Assembly (NCBI GenBank): GCA_003149565.1
Contig: QCWH01000006.1
Location: forward strand, 1-53,561
Source of the DNA: Marivita sp. XM-24bin2
Lineage (GTDB): Bacteria > Pseudomonadota > Alphaproteobacteria > Rhodobacterales > Rhodobacteraceae
Length of the DNA stretch: 53,561 bases
Reading direction: 5' to 3'
This document shows, piece by piece, positions 9,417-19,258 of this stretch. The translations under genes and the position numbers were made by a program. The notes beneath the pieces are model-generated. The model did no database searches and had not been told where the DNA came from. It worked only from the letters and a program-made list of their open reading frames with translations. How positions within the stretch are numbered: position 1 is the stretch's first letter; the number at the start of each line of letters is the position of its first letter.

Positions 9417-10289
9417 ATGCCGCTTCAAACGCGCGGTCATCCAGCAAAGCCTATGCCACGCCTCAGTGTCTTGATCCCCGCATCGAATGAAGAGGCTTTG
9501 ATCCGAACGTGCCTTGAGGCGGTCGTGCGAAGCGCTTGGCATCGCGAGGAACCATTCGAGACCATCGTCATTTCGAACGGGAGCCGTGATCGCACAGTTG
9601 CGGAGACTTTGGCGTTAGAGCGACAGTTTTCCGAGACAGGTTTGGATTTGCGGGTTCTGGAGCGTGAGGAAGGTGGAAAGCTGGCCGCATTGAATGCGGG
9701 GGATGCCGTCGCACGCGGTGATATCCGCGTTTATCTTGATGCAGACGTCGAGGTTTCAAAAAACGTGCTCAGCCAGGTATTCGACGCGCTTGACACCGAA
9801 GAGCCGCGCTATGCGAGTGGAACCTTGGTTTTGGCCGAAGCAGACAGTTGGGCGACCCGCGCCTACGCGCGTATTTACGAACAGGTCCCGTTTATGCGGC
9901 ATGGTGTTCCGGGGGCAGGGCTCTTTGCAGTGAATTCTGCCGGCCGGACGCGGTGGGCTGTTTTTCCTGATATCATCTCTGACGATACGTTCGTGAGATT
10001 GAGCTTTCGCCCGGAAGAGCGGGTTAGCGTTCCTGCGACATATACCTGGCCTCTTGTGGAGGGTTGGCCGAACCTGGTGCGCGTACGCCGACGGCAGAAT
10101 GCAGGTGTAGATGAGATACGCGAAGTGTATCCCGAATTGCTTGGAAATGACGACAAGCCGGCTTTTACACTCCGCGACAAGTTGAAGCTTGCGCTACAAG
10201 ACCCGATTGGTTTCGCCGTTTACGCTGGTGTTGCGATGGCGGTTCGACTTCCCGAGCGCCAGGCAAGTGGCTGGACTCGAGGACGGTGA
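9417..10289 (+). CDS. Glycosyltransferase family 2
   Basis: Cytoplasmic GT-A fold transferase expected to add a sugar from a nucleotide donor to a lipid-linked acceptor. It shows LSVLIPASNEEALIRTCLEA at the N-terminus, the donor-binding stretch ETIVISNGSRDRT, the acidic motif VYLDADVEVS (DxD-like, near residue 105) and ISDDTFVRLSF as the later acidic motif. The length of 290 residues is typical; an internal ATG at residue 13 is an alternative start. No membrane segments of the synthase type are evident. It overlaps the flippase gene by four bases. Donor and acceptor cannot be read from sequence. Confidence 0.85.
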   Translation: MPLQTRGHPAKPMPRLSVLIPASNEEALIRTCLEAVVRSAWHREEPFETIVISNGSRDRTVAETLALERQFSETGLDLRVLEREEGGKLAALNAGDAVARGDIRVYLDADVEVSKNVLSQVFDALDTEEPRYASGTLVLAEADSWATRAYARIYEQVPFMRHGVPGAGLFAVNSAGRTRWAVFPDIISDDTFVRLSFRPEERVSVPATYTWPLVEGWPNLVRVRRRQNAGVDEIREVYPELLGNDDKPAFTLRDKLKLALQDPIGFAVYAGVAMAVRLPERQASGWTRGR

Positions 10290-11647
10290 CATACGTATTG
10301 ATATCAAGATTTCGCGGGAGCTCCCTTAAAGCGCGTTTCATACGCAGCTCTGTGTTCACCTTAGGTGGCTACGCGCTCGGGCAGGTTTTACGCCTGGCCT
10401 CAAATCTGATCCTGACGCGACTGCTCTTTCCTGAAGCCTTTGGGATGATGGCTCTCGTTTCAGTGATCCTACAGGGGCTGGCAATGTTTTCGGATGTTGG
10501 GGTGAGCCCTGCAATCATGCAGTCGAAGCGTGGCGATGATCAGAAATTCCTGGACACGGCCTGGACCATCCAAGTCATCCGAGGCGTCCTTCTTTGGGGT
10601 GTCGCATGTCTGCTCGCCGTACCCGTTGCATCAATTTACGGCGAACCGTTGCTCGCATGGATTTTGCCTTGCGCAGGCATCACGTTACTGATCACTGGGT
10701 TCAATCCAACCCGGATTGATACCGCAAATCGGCATTTGCTCATAGGGCGCATGACCGGTCTGGACTTGGCCGTGCAAGCACTGACCGTCGTGATTGCTGT
10801 TGTTCTGGCGTGGACCCTGCAAACCGTCTGGGCTCTTGTGATCAGTGGAATAATATCCTCTGTATTAGTGCTTCTGGCCTACAATCTCTTTCTCCCGGGG
10901 CAGCGAAACCGCTTCCAGTGGGAGCGCGCAGCCGCCGATGAATTAATCAGTTTCGGAAAATGGATTTTTCTCAGCACGATCTGCGGCTTTTTGTTCACTC
11001 AAGGGGACAAGCTGCTCTTGGGTAAATTCCTCACCCTGGAGCAATTCGGTATCTATAATATCGGGTTCTTCCTCGCGAGTTTTCCACTGCTCATGGGTAG
11101 CATGCTGACACGGAAAATCCTGATTCCGATCTATCGGGAGCGCCCACCATCCGGAAGCCTCGAGAATTTTCATAAGCTGCAGAAGATGCGGTTTTTCTTG
11201 TCCGCGGGTATCATGACGTTGTGCGGCGGTTTGTCGGTCGCGGGAGTCCTCTTGGTCGATCTCATGTACGATCCTCGCTACCTACCCGCTGGGGCTGTGG
11301 TCGTCATGATAGCGGCCATGCAGATGCCGCAGATCATTGTTTTGACATATGATCAAGCGGCATTGGCATTGGGCGATTCCCGGCGTTTCTTTTTGCTATC
11401 TGCGGTGCGGGCCGCTTTGACGCTAAGTTGCCTCTATATCGGCCTGACCCTTGGCGGTCTGCTTGGAGCTTTGATCGGCCAAGGCGTTGCCGGACTTGTG
11501 CAATACCCGTTTTTTGTTTGGCTGGCACGGCACTCAGGTGCTTGGGATCCCAAGCATGACGCAGTCTATGCATGTGTCGGAGCCGCAATTATTGCCTTTG
11601 CGCTTTGGACGAATATGGATGCGGTGGTTTCGCTCTCTAGACAATGA
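10286..11647 (+). CDS. Polysaccharide flippase, Wzx/lipopolysaccharide-exporter type
   Basis: A polytopic membrane protein of 453 residues with about twelve hydrophobic segments spread over its whole length, as in the Wzx/MATE-like family that flips undecaprenyl-linked glycans across the inner membrane. The start VFTLGGYALGQVLRLASNLILTRLL followed by FPEAFGMMALVSVILQG is typical of this family. Start is GTG at 10286, overlapping the upstream glycosyltransferase stop. It is the only candidate exporter for the glycan, or for a PKS/NRPS product, in the window. Confidence 0.87.
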   Translation: MTYVLISRFRGSSLKARFIRSSVFTLGGYALGQVLRLASNLILTRLLFPEAFGMMALVSVILQGLAMFSDVGVSPAIMQSKRGDDQKFLDTAWTIQVIRGVLLWGVACLLAVPVASIYGEPLLAWILPCAGITLLITGFNPTRIDTANRHLLIGRMTGLDLAVQALTVVIAVVLAWTLQTVWALVISGIISSVLVLLAYNLFLPGQRNRFQWERAAADELISFGKWIFLSTICGFLFTQGDKLLLGKFLTLEQFGIYNIGFFLASFPLLMGSMLTRKILIPIYRERPPSGSLENFHKLQKMRFFLSAGIMTLCGGLSVAGVLLVDLMYDPRYLPAGAVVVMIAAMQMPQIIVLTYDQAALALGDSRRFFLLSAVRAALTLSCLYIGLTLGGLLGALIGQGVAGLVQYPFFVWLARHSGAWDPKHDAVYACVGAAIIAFALWTNMDAVVSLSRQ

Positions 11648-11753
11648 TGGCTGTCTAGCAGTTCATCAAAAGACACCACAGTTCATCCGGCTGCGCGCCC
11701 AACTTTCATCATATTTATGCAATACTACCGGAACTCGGGAAAAGGGTATGGCC
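11648..11753. other. Gap before the PKS operon
   Basis: About 106 bases with an AT-rich patch near 11707-11727 and AGGG at 11743-11746 as the probable ribosome-binding site for the PKS. The PKS frame stays open to the left into the flippase gene, but this part looks non-coding. No convincing promoter hexamers were seen, although this is the natural place for one. Confidence 0.4.
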
Positions 11754-14700
11754 ATGACGAATGACACAACCGCGTCAATTGAAGGCGCGGATGCGGATAT
11801 CGCCATTGTCGGTATGTCCGCACACTTACCTGGGGCGGCATCGCTGGCACAATATTGGCGAAACTTGCGGGACGGCGTTTCTTCGATCCGCCGTCTGAGC
11901 GATGAGGAATTGACTGAAGCTGGCGTGCCGCCGGGGCTGATGCGCCACAGGGATTATGTCCCTTATGCGGCCACCTTGGAACGTTTCGATTACTTTGACG
12001 CTGAGTTTTTTGGGCTGTCTCCAAGAGATGCGGCGATTATGGATCCGCAGCATCGTCAGTTCCTTGAGTGCGCATGGGAGGCGCTCGAAAATGCGGGCCA
12101 CATGCCTGACCGTCACGAAGGCCGTATCGGGATTTTCGGTGGTTGTGGCATGGGTAGCTATTTTTACTTTAATCTCTGCTCGAACCCGGATCTGGTTGAT
12201 GGCACGGGCATGTTTTTGTTGCGCCACACTGGGAATGACAAAGACTTTCTCACCACCCGTGTGAGCCACATCTTTGATTTGGATGGGCCGTCCGTCAGTG
12301 TGCAGACAGCATGTTCGACTTCGCTGGTTGCAACACATTATGCGTGTCAGGCCTTGCTGAATGGAGAGTGTGATCTTGCGCTGGCGGGTGGCGTGACAAT
12401 CGAGCTTCCGCATGCACAAGGCTACCTTTATAAGGAGAACGAAATTCTCTCGCCGGATGGCCAATGCCATGCCTTCGATCATCGCGCACGGGGCACTGTC
12501 TTTGGATCCGGTGCTGGCGTCGTCGTACTGAGACGTTTGTCGGACGCCGTTGCAGATGGGGATCATATATGGGCCGTCATCAAAGGCAGTGCAGTCAACA
12601 ATGATGGTGCAGCAAAGGCTGGTTACCTCGCCCCTTCGGTTGAAGGTCAGGCCGATGCAATTGCCGAGGCTCATGCTGTTGCGGGTATCTCGGCAGACAG
12701 CATTGACTATGTGGAATGTCACGGCACCGGGACCTATCTTGGGGACCCGATAGAAGTTGCCGCGCTGACGCAGGCGTTTCATGCGACCAGTGACAGTGTC
12801 GGCCACTGCCGGATCGGATCAGTGAAAACCAACATCGGCCATCTCGACACGGCGGCGGGTGTGGCCAGTTTGATCAAGGTGTCTATGGCGCTTCACCATC
12901 ACCAAATGCCACCAAGTCTGGGTTTTGAAAAACCGAACCCGACCATCGACTTCGAGACTTCGCCCTTCCGTGTGAACGACCGTCTCACCGATTGGCCGCG
13001 CAGGAACCATCCGCGTACAGCTGGGGTCAATTCCCTCGGAGTTGGCGGAACAAATGCTCACGTCGTAGTGCAGGAGGCGCCCGAGCTGCCCGCGTCAGAG
13101 GCAAGCGACTGGCCTTTTCAAATTATCACCGTATCGGGGCGAACAAAAGCTGCGCTTGATGCCAATACAGCGCAATTGGCCGCGCATCTGCGCGCCAATC
13201 CCGATCAAGATTTTGCAGATGTGGCGTGGACTCTCAAGAACGGGCGGCGGGGTTTCGATAGGCGTCGCGTGGTTGTAGCCAGTAACCATCTCGAAGCAGC
13301 GGCATTGCTTGAACAGTCGGAGCCAAGTCGCGTGCACTCGCACGATGCCATGACGCAGCCGGACGTGGTGTTCCTGTTTCCAGGTGGTGGTGCGCAATAC
13401 GCTGGAATGGCGCGCGATTTGTACGAAACCGAGCCGGTCTTCGCAGAATGGATGGATCGTGGCCTCGATCATCTCCAGACTTTGGAAGACCGAGATATTC
13501 GTGCGCTTTGGCTTCCTGAAGTCGGGAAAGAGGCACAGGCGACAGAGGCTCTGCGGCAACCTTCGCTACAGCTTCCACTAATCATGATCGTCGAATACGC
13601 GCTGGCACAACTTTGGATGAGTTGGGGTATCCAGCCAACTGCTGTGGCTGGGCATTCTATGGGAGAGAACACTGCAGCTTGTGTCGCTGGAGTGATGTCA
13701 TTCGAAGATTGTATTGGCCTTGTTCATTTGCGCGGAACACTGTTCGACAGTGTCGATAAAGGTGGCATGATTTCCGTGGCGTTGCCTGCGGACGAATTAC
13801 GACCGCTTCTTGGCGACACGCTTGATCTCGGCGCTGTAAACAGCCCCGGTCTCAGTGTCGCTTCCGGACCAAGTGCCGCCTTGATGACGCTTGAAACTGA
13901 ATTGAAACGGCAAGACGTCGAATTTCAACGTATCCCGATCAATATCGCAGCGCATTCAAGAATGCTCGATCCGATTTTGGATCGGTTCCGTGAATACCTG
14001 AAGAACATAGCACTGAATCCGCCACAAATCCCCATCACCTCGAACCGAACCGGGGAGATGATGACGGACATGCAGGCCACCAGTCCGGATTATTGGGTGT
14101 CGCATCTGCGCGGAACCGTGTTGTTTGCGAAATGTTTGGATACGCTATCTGCGCGGCCCAATCGGATTTATCTTGAGGTCGGACCGGGCAAAGCGCTGTC
14201 AGCGCTGGCGCGCCAGTCGGAAGATATCCAAGCCAATCAGGTTCTCTCGAGCTTGCGTCATCCTGATGAAACGATCGAAGATGACCGTCACATGCTTGAG
14301 GTCTTGGGCCGCATTTGGGCTTTGGGTGGAGAGTTCGACTGGGACCAGATTTGGGGCGACGCGCGACGCAATCGTGTGCCTTTACCGACCTACGCCTTCC
14401 AACGCTCACGGTATTTCATCGATCCTGGAAAACCACAGAGCGACACTGTCTCTAGTTTCCTGACGCGGATCGACGGCGTGGAAAACTGGGCTTGGCTGCC
14501 TGCGTGGCGACCAAAATATGCGGCAGCTCCGGTCGATGTGCAAAGTGGCTTGGATCAGGCGGGCTTGCAAAGCTGGCTGGTCTTTATGGATGACGCCGGC
14601 GTTGCCAAAGCAGCCGCTAAACGATTACGCGAAGCCGGTCACTCCATTGTCGAGGTATGGCCGGGTGACAGTTTTGCTCGGCTTGACGACACCACCTATG

Positions 14701-17700
14701 TTCTAGCTCCGGAACGGGGGCGCGAAGGCTACGACCTCTTGTTCCGGGATATGCTGTCACGGGGTTTGGTCCCCAGCCGCATCGCGCATTTCTGGGGCGT
14801 CACGAAAGATCAAAGTCATCGGCCAGGGTCCAGCTTCTTCCATAGGATGCAGGAGCATGGGTTCTATTCTTTGATGTTCATCGCGCAGGCCATAGCTGAC
14901 GATACATTGCCGAAGCCGACCCAAATCACGGTCTTTACGAATGGCGCCGCAGCCTTCGGCTCTGAACGGCTTGTTTCGCCCGAGAAGGCGATCATCGCAG
15001 GCCCGGTGCGTGTCATTCCACGTGAAATTCCGGGCCTCACGCTTGCATCGGTTGATCTGGTTCTGCCGCAAGGCAAGGGTGGCGGCCTTTTGGGGCGCGC
15101 GAAATTCCGGCCAGACTCACCTCATACATGCAGCGACCTGACAAATCAGGTGCTGGAAGAAATGATTGCGGAGCCATCATCGACTGTAGCCGTTTTCCGA
15201 TCAGGCCGCCGGTACGAACAATCATTGACCAAATCAAATCTGAAAACTGTCGATGATCACAAGATTAAACCGGGTGGCACCTACCTGATCACAGGTGGAT
15301 TTGGTGGCATCGGCCTGACGGTTGCCAACGCTTTGGCTGAACAGGGATGTCACTTGGTCCTGACCGCACGTGAACCTTTGCCACTGCGAGGCGACTGGGA
15401 TCGCTATCTTCAGAGGCATGCGCCGCAGGATAAGATCGCTCGGCGTATTCGTGCGGTTAAAGACCTCGAAGCGGCCGGAGCTCGCGTTTCGACATTCTCG
15501 GCCGACACATGCAATTTGCCTGAAATGACAAAGGTCGTTGAAGAGACGCTCCAAAACAGCGACCGGATCGACGGAGTGATACATGCGGCCGGTGTGATGG
15601 ATGATGCGCCGTTGCTGGCCAAATCCACAGGGTCAGTGGAAAAGGTATTCTCGGCAAAAATTCACGGCACAAAGGTCCTGGATCAGCTTTTCCCTGATGG
15701 AACGACTGATTTCATCGTGTTGTTCTCGTCATCCTCCACGCAGACGGCCCCGGTCGGACAGATCGATTATGTCGCTGCGAACGAATACATGAACGCCTAT
15801 GCGCAGTCTCGAAAAGGCGGAAAGACACAAGTTCTAGCAATCAATTGGGGAATTTGGTCCGAGGTTGGCATGGCCGCGTCAGCGATTGCCGACCGGGCAG
15901 GCGATACCGCTTCGATTGCGTTTTTCGACGTTGACCTCCCGCTTCTCGACAAGACCGGGTTTGACCCCTCCGGGCATCGCCTGTTCGAAGCGCGTTATTC
16001 GGCGGATGATTGGTTCATTGATGAGCACCGGACCAAACAGGGCGATGCCTTGTTCCCTGGTGCGGGTTATTTGACCTTGGCATCCAAAGCACTTCGCGGG
16101 CAGGGCGAAACCAGCAGCTTTGCTATCCGCAATATGACATTCCTGCGACCCTTGCATGTGCCTGATGGGGGACATCGTGACATCCGCGTGCGCTTGTCGC
16201 GCCGGGATGACGGATATCATATGGATGTCTTGGGAAGCTGCATGTTGGACGGACGGGATGGATATGCACCCATCGTCACCGCTGATCTCTCGCTGATTCC
16301 CGAAGTCCCGCCAAAACCCATTGATATTCAGGCAATCCGCGCGCGCTGTGGTGCTGCACGGGCGGCCAGCACCGGGAAAAAGCTGGCAGCCGCGCAGGAG
16401 ACACAACTAAAGTTCGGCCCTCATTGGAAGGTCTTGAACAGTTGTGCTTATGGCGCTGGGGAAGGTGTTGCCGATCTTTCGCTGAATCCTGCAGTTTCGG
16501 ATGGAGAAGACTGGCATTTGCATCCTGGCTTGCTGGATATCGCCACCGGTTGGGCGATGGAGCTTATTGATGGCTATCGCTCGGATAATCTTTGGGTACC
16601 GGTGTCCTACGACACCGTCCACGTCTATCAAAAACTGCCGGATCGCGTTGTAAGTTGGGTTCGTTCGGCCGGCAGTAACCGGAATGCAGATGAAACCGCG
16701 TCCTTCGATATTACGATTGCCATGCCCGACGGAACGGTTTGCATGGAAATCGAAGGCTTCTCCATCAAGCGCCTTGCGGACATGGCCTCTCTTTCCGCAC
16801 CGTTTAAGGTTGGTAAAACCGAGTTTGAACCCGTAGACCTGAGAAAATCGCGCCAGCCGTTGTCGCCTGCGGAAGAGCGGCTTCAATACAATCTGTCCCA
16901 AGGGATTCCACCAGCCGATGGCGCGCAGGCATTTATCCGTGCATTGGGACGAAATGACCCGCAGATCTACATTTCCTCCCTCGATTTACCTGCACTGATT
17001 GAACAGGCTGCGATTTCCGGAGAGCCGCAGTCCGATACGCAGAAGTTTGATCGTCCCGAGCTTGATGGAGCCTATGTCGCGCCAGAAACCGAGATCGAAC
17101 GCACTCTTGTCGGGATTTGGGAAGAGCTTCTTGGAGTTCAGAAGGTCGGTGTAGAGGACAGCTTCTTCGATCTTGGTGGGCATTCCCTTATTGCTGTGCG
17201 TCTTTTCGCAAAGGTGCGTAAAACCTACAGCGTTGATTTTCCCATATCGATCCTGTTCGAGGCACCGACAATCCGTGACTGCGCGTCGCTGATTAAGGAC
17301 CGCACCGGAATCACGGAAACTGCCGATGCGCCGCAAAAGAAACCAAAGCCTAAGGTGCGTCGCTTTAAGCATATTGTCGCCATGCATGACGGTGAGGGTG
17401 GCGCAAAATCGCCCTTCTTCCTCGTTGCAGGTATGTTCGGAAACGTCTTGAACCTGCGTCATCTGGCACAACTGCTCGGGGCAGACCGGCCATTTTACGG
17501 ACTTCAGGCCAAGGGTCTCTACGGCGACGAAAGTCCGCATAGTTCGATCAAAGAAGCCGCCCGCGATTACATTGCTGAAATGAAACAGGTTCAGCCGGAA
17601 GGTCCTTACTACGTCGGTGGATTCTCCGGCGGTGGCATCACAGCCTATGAGATTGCACATCAATTGCACGCGATGGGTGACGAGGTTGCTCAGGTGGTTT

Positions 17701-18230
17701 TGCTTGATACACCGCTGCCTCGACGCCGTCCGCTTGAGCGTAAAGACCGGCTCTTGATCCAGTGGCAGGAGGTCCAGCGAAAAGGCATGAGCTATCCGTT
17801 TATCTGGGTGCGCAACCGCATCCGGTGGGAGATCGAAAAGCGGAGAGCGATTGAAGAAACCAGCACCGCCCACAATTTCCACAACGCCGAGATAGAGCAA
17901 GCCTTTTTGCAGGCCGTTGCCAACTATGAGGTTGTGCCTTGGTCTGGGCGGATTGCGCTTTTCCGGCCACCGCTCATCGGAAAGTGGACCGTCTCTGGCG
18001 GTAAACTTGTCAGCCACGAAAGGTCGTATTTGTTCGACGACAACGATTGGGGGCAATACACGCCTCAGATTGAAGTGTTCGAAGTGCCTGGCGATCATGA
18101 CAGCATGGTGCTGGAACCGAATGTCCGTGTCTTGGCGAGCTATTTGCGGAACGTCATCACAAAGACCGAGGCGTCTGTCGGCGGGAGGGGGCGAGTGCTG
18201 GCCTTCAAATCCGTGGAGGCAGCGGAGTAG
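11754..18230 (+). CDS. Type I polyketide synthase, single module KS-AT-KR-DH-ACP-TE
   Basis: A 2158-residue modular PKS that should add one malonyl-type unit to a starter, reduce and dehydrate it, and release it. Domains in order: KS about 12-440 (Cys in TACSTS near 187, His in HGTGT near 323, His in NIGH near 362); AT about 535-830 (GHSMGE, Ser near 635); KR about 1175-1390 (TGGFGGIG; SSSS and the Tyr of DYVAAN; VMDD resembles the LDD mark of B-type KRs); DH-like about 1400-1680 (His in DEHRTKQGDALFPG near 1425, Asp in HPGLLDIATG near 1594); ACP (DLGGHSL, Ser near 1810); TE about 1870-2130 (GFSGGG Ser near 1958, GDHDSMV His near 2114). KR precedes DH, unlike usual modules. Start chosen at 11754, seven bases after AGGG; ATG 11748 is possible. 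It heads a four-gene operon. Confidence 0.94.
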   Translation: MTNDTTASIEGADADIAIVGMSAHLPGAASLAQYWRNLRDGVSSIRRLSDEELTEAGVPPGLMRHRDYVPYAATLERFDYFDAEFFGLSPRDAAIMDPQHRQFLECAWEALENAGHMPDRHEGRIGIFGGCGMGSYFYFNLCSNPDLVDGTGMFLLRHTGNDKDFLTTRVSHIFDLDGPSVSVQTACSTSLVATHYACQALLNGECDLALAGGVTIELPHAQGYLYKENEILSPDGQCHAFDHRARGTVFGSGAGVVVLRRLSDAVADGDHIWAVIKGSAVNNDGAAKAGYLAPSVEGQADAIAEAHAVAGISADSIDYVECHGTGTYLGDPIEVAALTQAFHATSDSVGHCRIGSVKTNIGHLDTAAGVASLIKVSMALHHHQMPPSLGFEKPNPTIDFETSPFRVNDRLTDWPRRNHPRTAGVNSLGVGGTNAHVVVQEAPELPASEASDWPFQIITVSGRTKAALDANTAQLAAHLRANPDQDFADVAWTLKNGRRGFDRRRVVVASNHLEAAALLEQSEPSRVHSHDAMTQPDVVFLFPGGGAQYAGMARDLYETEPVFAEWMDRGLDHLQTLEDRDIRALWLPEVGKEAQATEALRQPSLQLPLIMIVEYALAQLWMSWGIQPTAVAGHSMGENTAACVAGVMSFEDCIGLVHLRGTLFDSVDKGGMISVALPADELRPLLGDTLDLGAVNSPGLSVASGPSAALMTLETELKRQDVEFQRIPINIAAHSRMLDPILDRFREYLKNIALNPPQIPITSNRTGEMMTDMQATSPDYWVSHLRGTVLFAKCLDTLSARPNRIYLEVGPGKALSALARQSEDIQANQVLSSLRHPDETIEDDRHMLEVLGRIWALGGEFDWDQIWGDARRNRVPLPTYAFQRSRYFIDPGKPQSDTVSSFLTRIDGVENWAWLPAWRPKYAAAPVDVQSGLDQAGLQSWLVFMDDAGVAKAAAKRLREAGHSIVEVWPGDSFARLDDTTYVLAPERGREGYDLLFRDMLSRGLVPSRIAHFWGVTKDQSHRPGSSFFHRMQEHGFYSLMFIAQAIADDTLPKPTQITVFTNGAAAFGSERLVSPEKAIIAGPVRVIPREIPGLTLASVDLVLPQGKGGGLLGRAKFRPDSPHTCSDLTNQVLEEMIAEPSSTVAVFRSGRRYEQSLTKSNLKTVDDHKIKPGGTYLITGGFGGIGLTVANALAEQGCHLVLTAREPLPLRGDWDRYLQRHAPQDKIARRIRAVKDLEAAGARVSTFSADTCNLPEMTKVVEETLQNSDRIDGVIHAAGVMDDAPLLAKSTGSVEKVFSAKIHGTKVLDQLFPDGTTDFIVLFSSSSTQTAPVGQIDYVAANEYMNAYAQSRKGGKTQVLAINWGIWSEVGMAASAIADRAGDTASIAFFDVDLPLLDKTGFDPSGHRLFEARYSADDWFIDEHRTKQGDALFPGAGYLTLASKALRGQGETSSFAIRNMTFLRPLHVPDGGHRDIRVRLSRRDDGYHMDVLGSCMLDGRDGYAPIVTADLSLIPEVPPKPIDIQAIRARCGAARAASTGKKLAAAQETQLKFGPHWKVLNSCAYGAGEGVADLSLNPAVSDGEDWHLHPGLLDIATGWAMELIDGYRSDNLWVPVSYDTVHVYQKLPDRVVSWVRSAGSNRNADETASFDITIAMPDGTVCMEIEGFSIKRLADMASLSAPFKVGKTEFEPVDLRKSRQPLSPAEERLQYNLSQGIPPADGAQAFIRALGRNDPQIYISSLDLPALIEQAAISGEPQSDTQKFDRPELDGAYVAPETEIERTLVGIWEELLGVQKVGVEDSFFDLGGHSLIAVRLFAKVRKTYSVDFPISILFEAPTIRDCASLIKDRTGITETADAPQKKPKPKVRRFKHIVAMHDGEGGAKSPFFLVAGMFGNVLNLRHLAQLLGADRPFYGLQAKGLYGDESPHSSIKEAARDYIAEMKQVQPEGPYYVGGFSGGGITAYEIAHQLHAMGDEVAQVVLLDTPLPRRRPLERKDRLLIQWQEVQRKGMSYPFIWVRNRIRWEIEKRRAIEETSTAHNFHNAEIEQAFLQAVANYEVVPWSGRIALFRPPLIGKWTVSGGKLVSHERSYLFDDNDWGQYTPQIEVFEVPGDHDSMVLEPNVRVLASYLRNVITKTEASVGGRGRVLAFKSVEAAE

Positions 18231-18235
18231 TCGAT

Positions 18236-19255
18236 ATGACAGATATCGTGGTCGTTGTCCTCAATTACAAAACGCCAGAGTTGGCAGTGCGCGCCGCACA
18301 ATCGGCTGCGGACGCGATGGACGAGTTCGGAGGCGTGATCCTACTTGTTGACAACGCTTCGCCTGACAACTCGTTCAAGACGATGAGCGACCTTGTGGCT
18401 GAGGTGACTTGGTCAACGCACCTCGATGTGCAGGTTCTGCAATCCGGTCGGAATTCCGGCTACGGAGCAGGCAATAACTTCGGCATTCGAGCTGGTCTGA
18501 AAATCTGTCCATCTGCTGAATTCGTCTATATTTTGAATCCAGACGCAAAAGCCGAGCGTGATACGATCAAGGCGCTGGTTGACCATGTGCAACGGAATCC
18601 CAAAGTGGCCATCGCCGGGAGCTGGATCTATGGCGAGGACGGCGAGGACCATTGCAGCGCATTCCGGTTCCCGGGGCTCGCCTCAGAGTTTGAGTCCACG
18701 ATCAAATTCGGTCCTGTCACGCGTCTTCTTAAGAAATATGTTCTTCCCCTGCATGTGCCCGAACGCTCGGGGCCTGTCGGGTGGGTGTCTGGTGCTTCAA
18801 TGCTGGCCCGGACCAGCCTATTCAAAGAAGTCGGTTTGTTTGACGAACAGTTCTTCCTCTATTTCGAGGAAACGGATTTGTGCATGCGGGCGCACAGCGC
18901 TGGCAATGAGGTTCACTTCGTGCGCGAAAGCCGAGTGTGCCATATTGGATCAGTTTCCACCGGCATGGGTACTTGGACGCGAACACCTTCATACTGGTAC
19001 CAGAGCCGCTGGTATTATTTCAGCAAAACATATGGGCGGTTTTACGCAATAGCGGCGACCGCGCTTAACGTCCTTGGCACAACGCTCTGGCGGGTGCGAC
19101 GTATCATCGAAGGCAAACCGATTACAGGAGCCAAGCGATTTCTTCGGGATTTGGTCGCGCATGACATTCGTGCATTCTGGCGGCCCACGCCGGATGCTTC
19201 CGTCGGAGCTATCAACCGGCCCCCTGTCCCTCCCCTTCAGACCAGCGTGGATTGA
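18236..19255 (+). CDS. Glycosyltransferase family 2 (rhamnosyltransferase-like) inside the PKS-NRPS operon
   Basis: A 339-residue GT2 enzyme. TDIVVVVLNYKTPELAVRAA and LLVDNASPDNS form the donor-binding start, ILNPDA is the acidic metal motif, and GWVSGASMLARTSLFKEVGLFDEQFFLYFEETDLCMR is the acceptor/catalytic region (ETD) typical of the rhamnosyltransferase-like branch that includes dTDP-rhamnose enzymes. Donor identity is not proven. It starts five bases after the PKS stop and ends three bases before the NRPS start, so it is almost certainly co-translated with both. That placement suggests the acyl product is joined to, or made for, a sugar. A basic C-terminal tail may hold it at the membrane. 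Confidence 0.87.
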   Translation: MTDIVVVVLNYKTPELAVRAAQSAADAMDEFGGVILLVDNASPDNSFKTMSDLVAEVTWSTHLDVQVLQSGRNSGYGAGNNFGIRAGLKICPSAEFVYILNPDAKAERDTIKALVDHVQRNPKVAIAGSWIYGEDGEDHCSAFRFPGLASEFESTIKFGPVTRLLKKYVLPLHVPERSGPVGWVSGASMLARTSLFKEVGLFDEQFFLYFEETDLCMRAHSAGNEVHFVRESRVCHIGSVSTGMGTWTRTPSYWYQSRWYYFSKTYGRFYAIAATALNVLGTTLWRVRRIIEGKPITGAKRFLRDLVAHDIRAFWRPTPDASVGAINRPPVPPLQTSVD

Positions 19256-19258
19256 TCC

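Noticed and set aside
11487-11747. PKS frame open about 88 codons before the chosen start
   Set aside because: It overlaps the flippase gene and the translation is not PKS-like; AGGG and ATG 11754 give a normal KS start.
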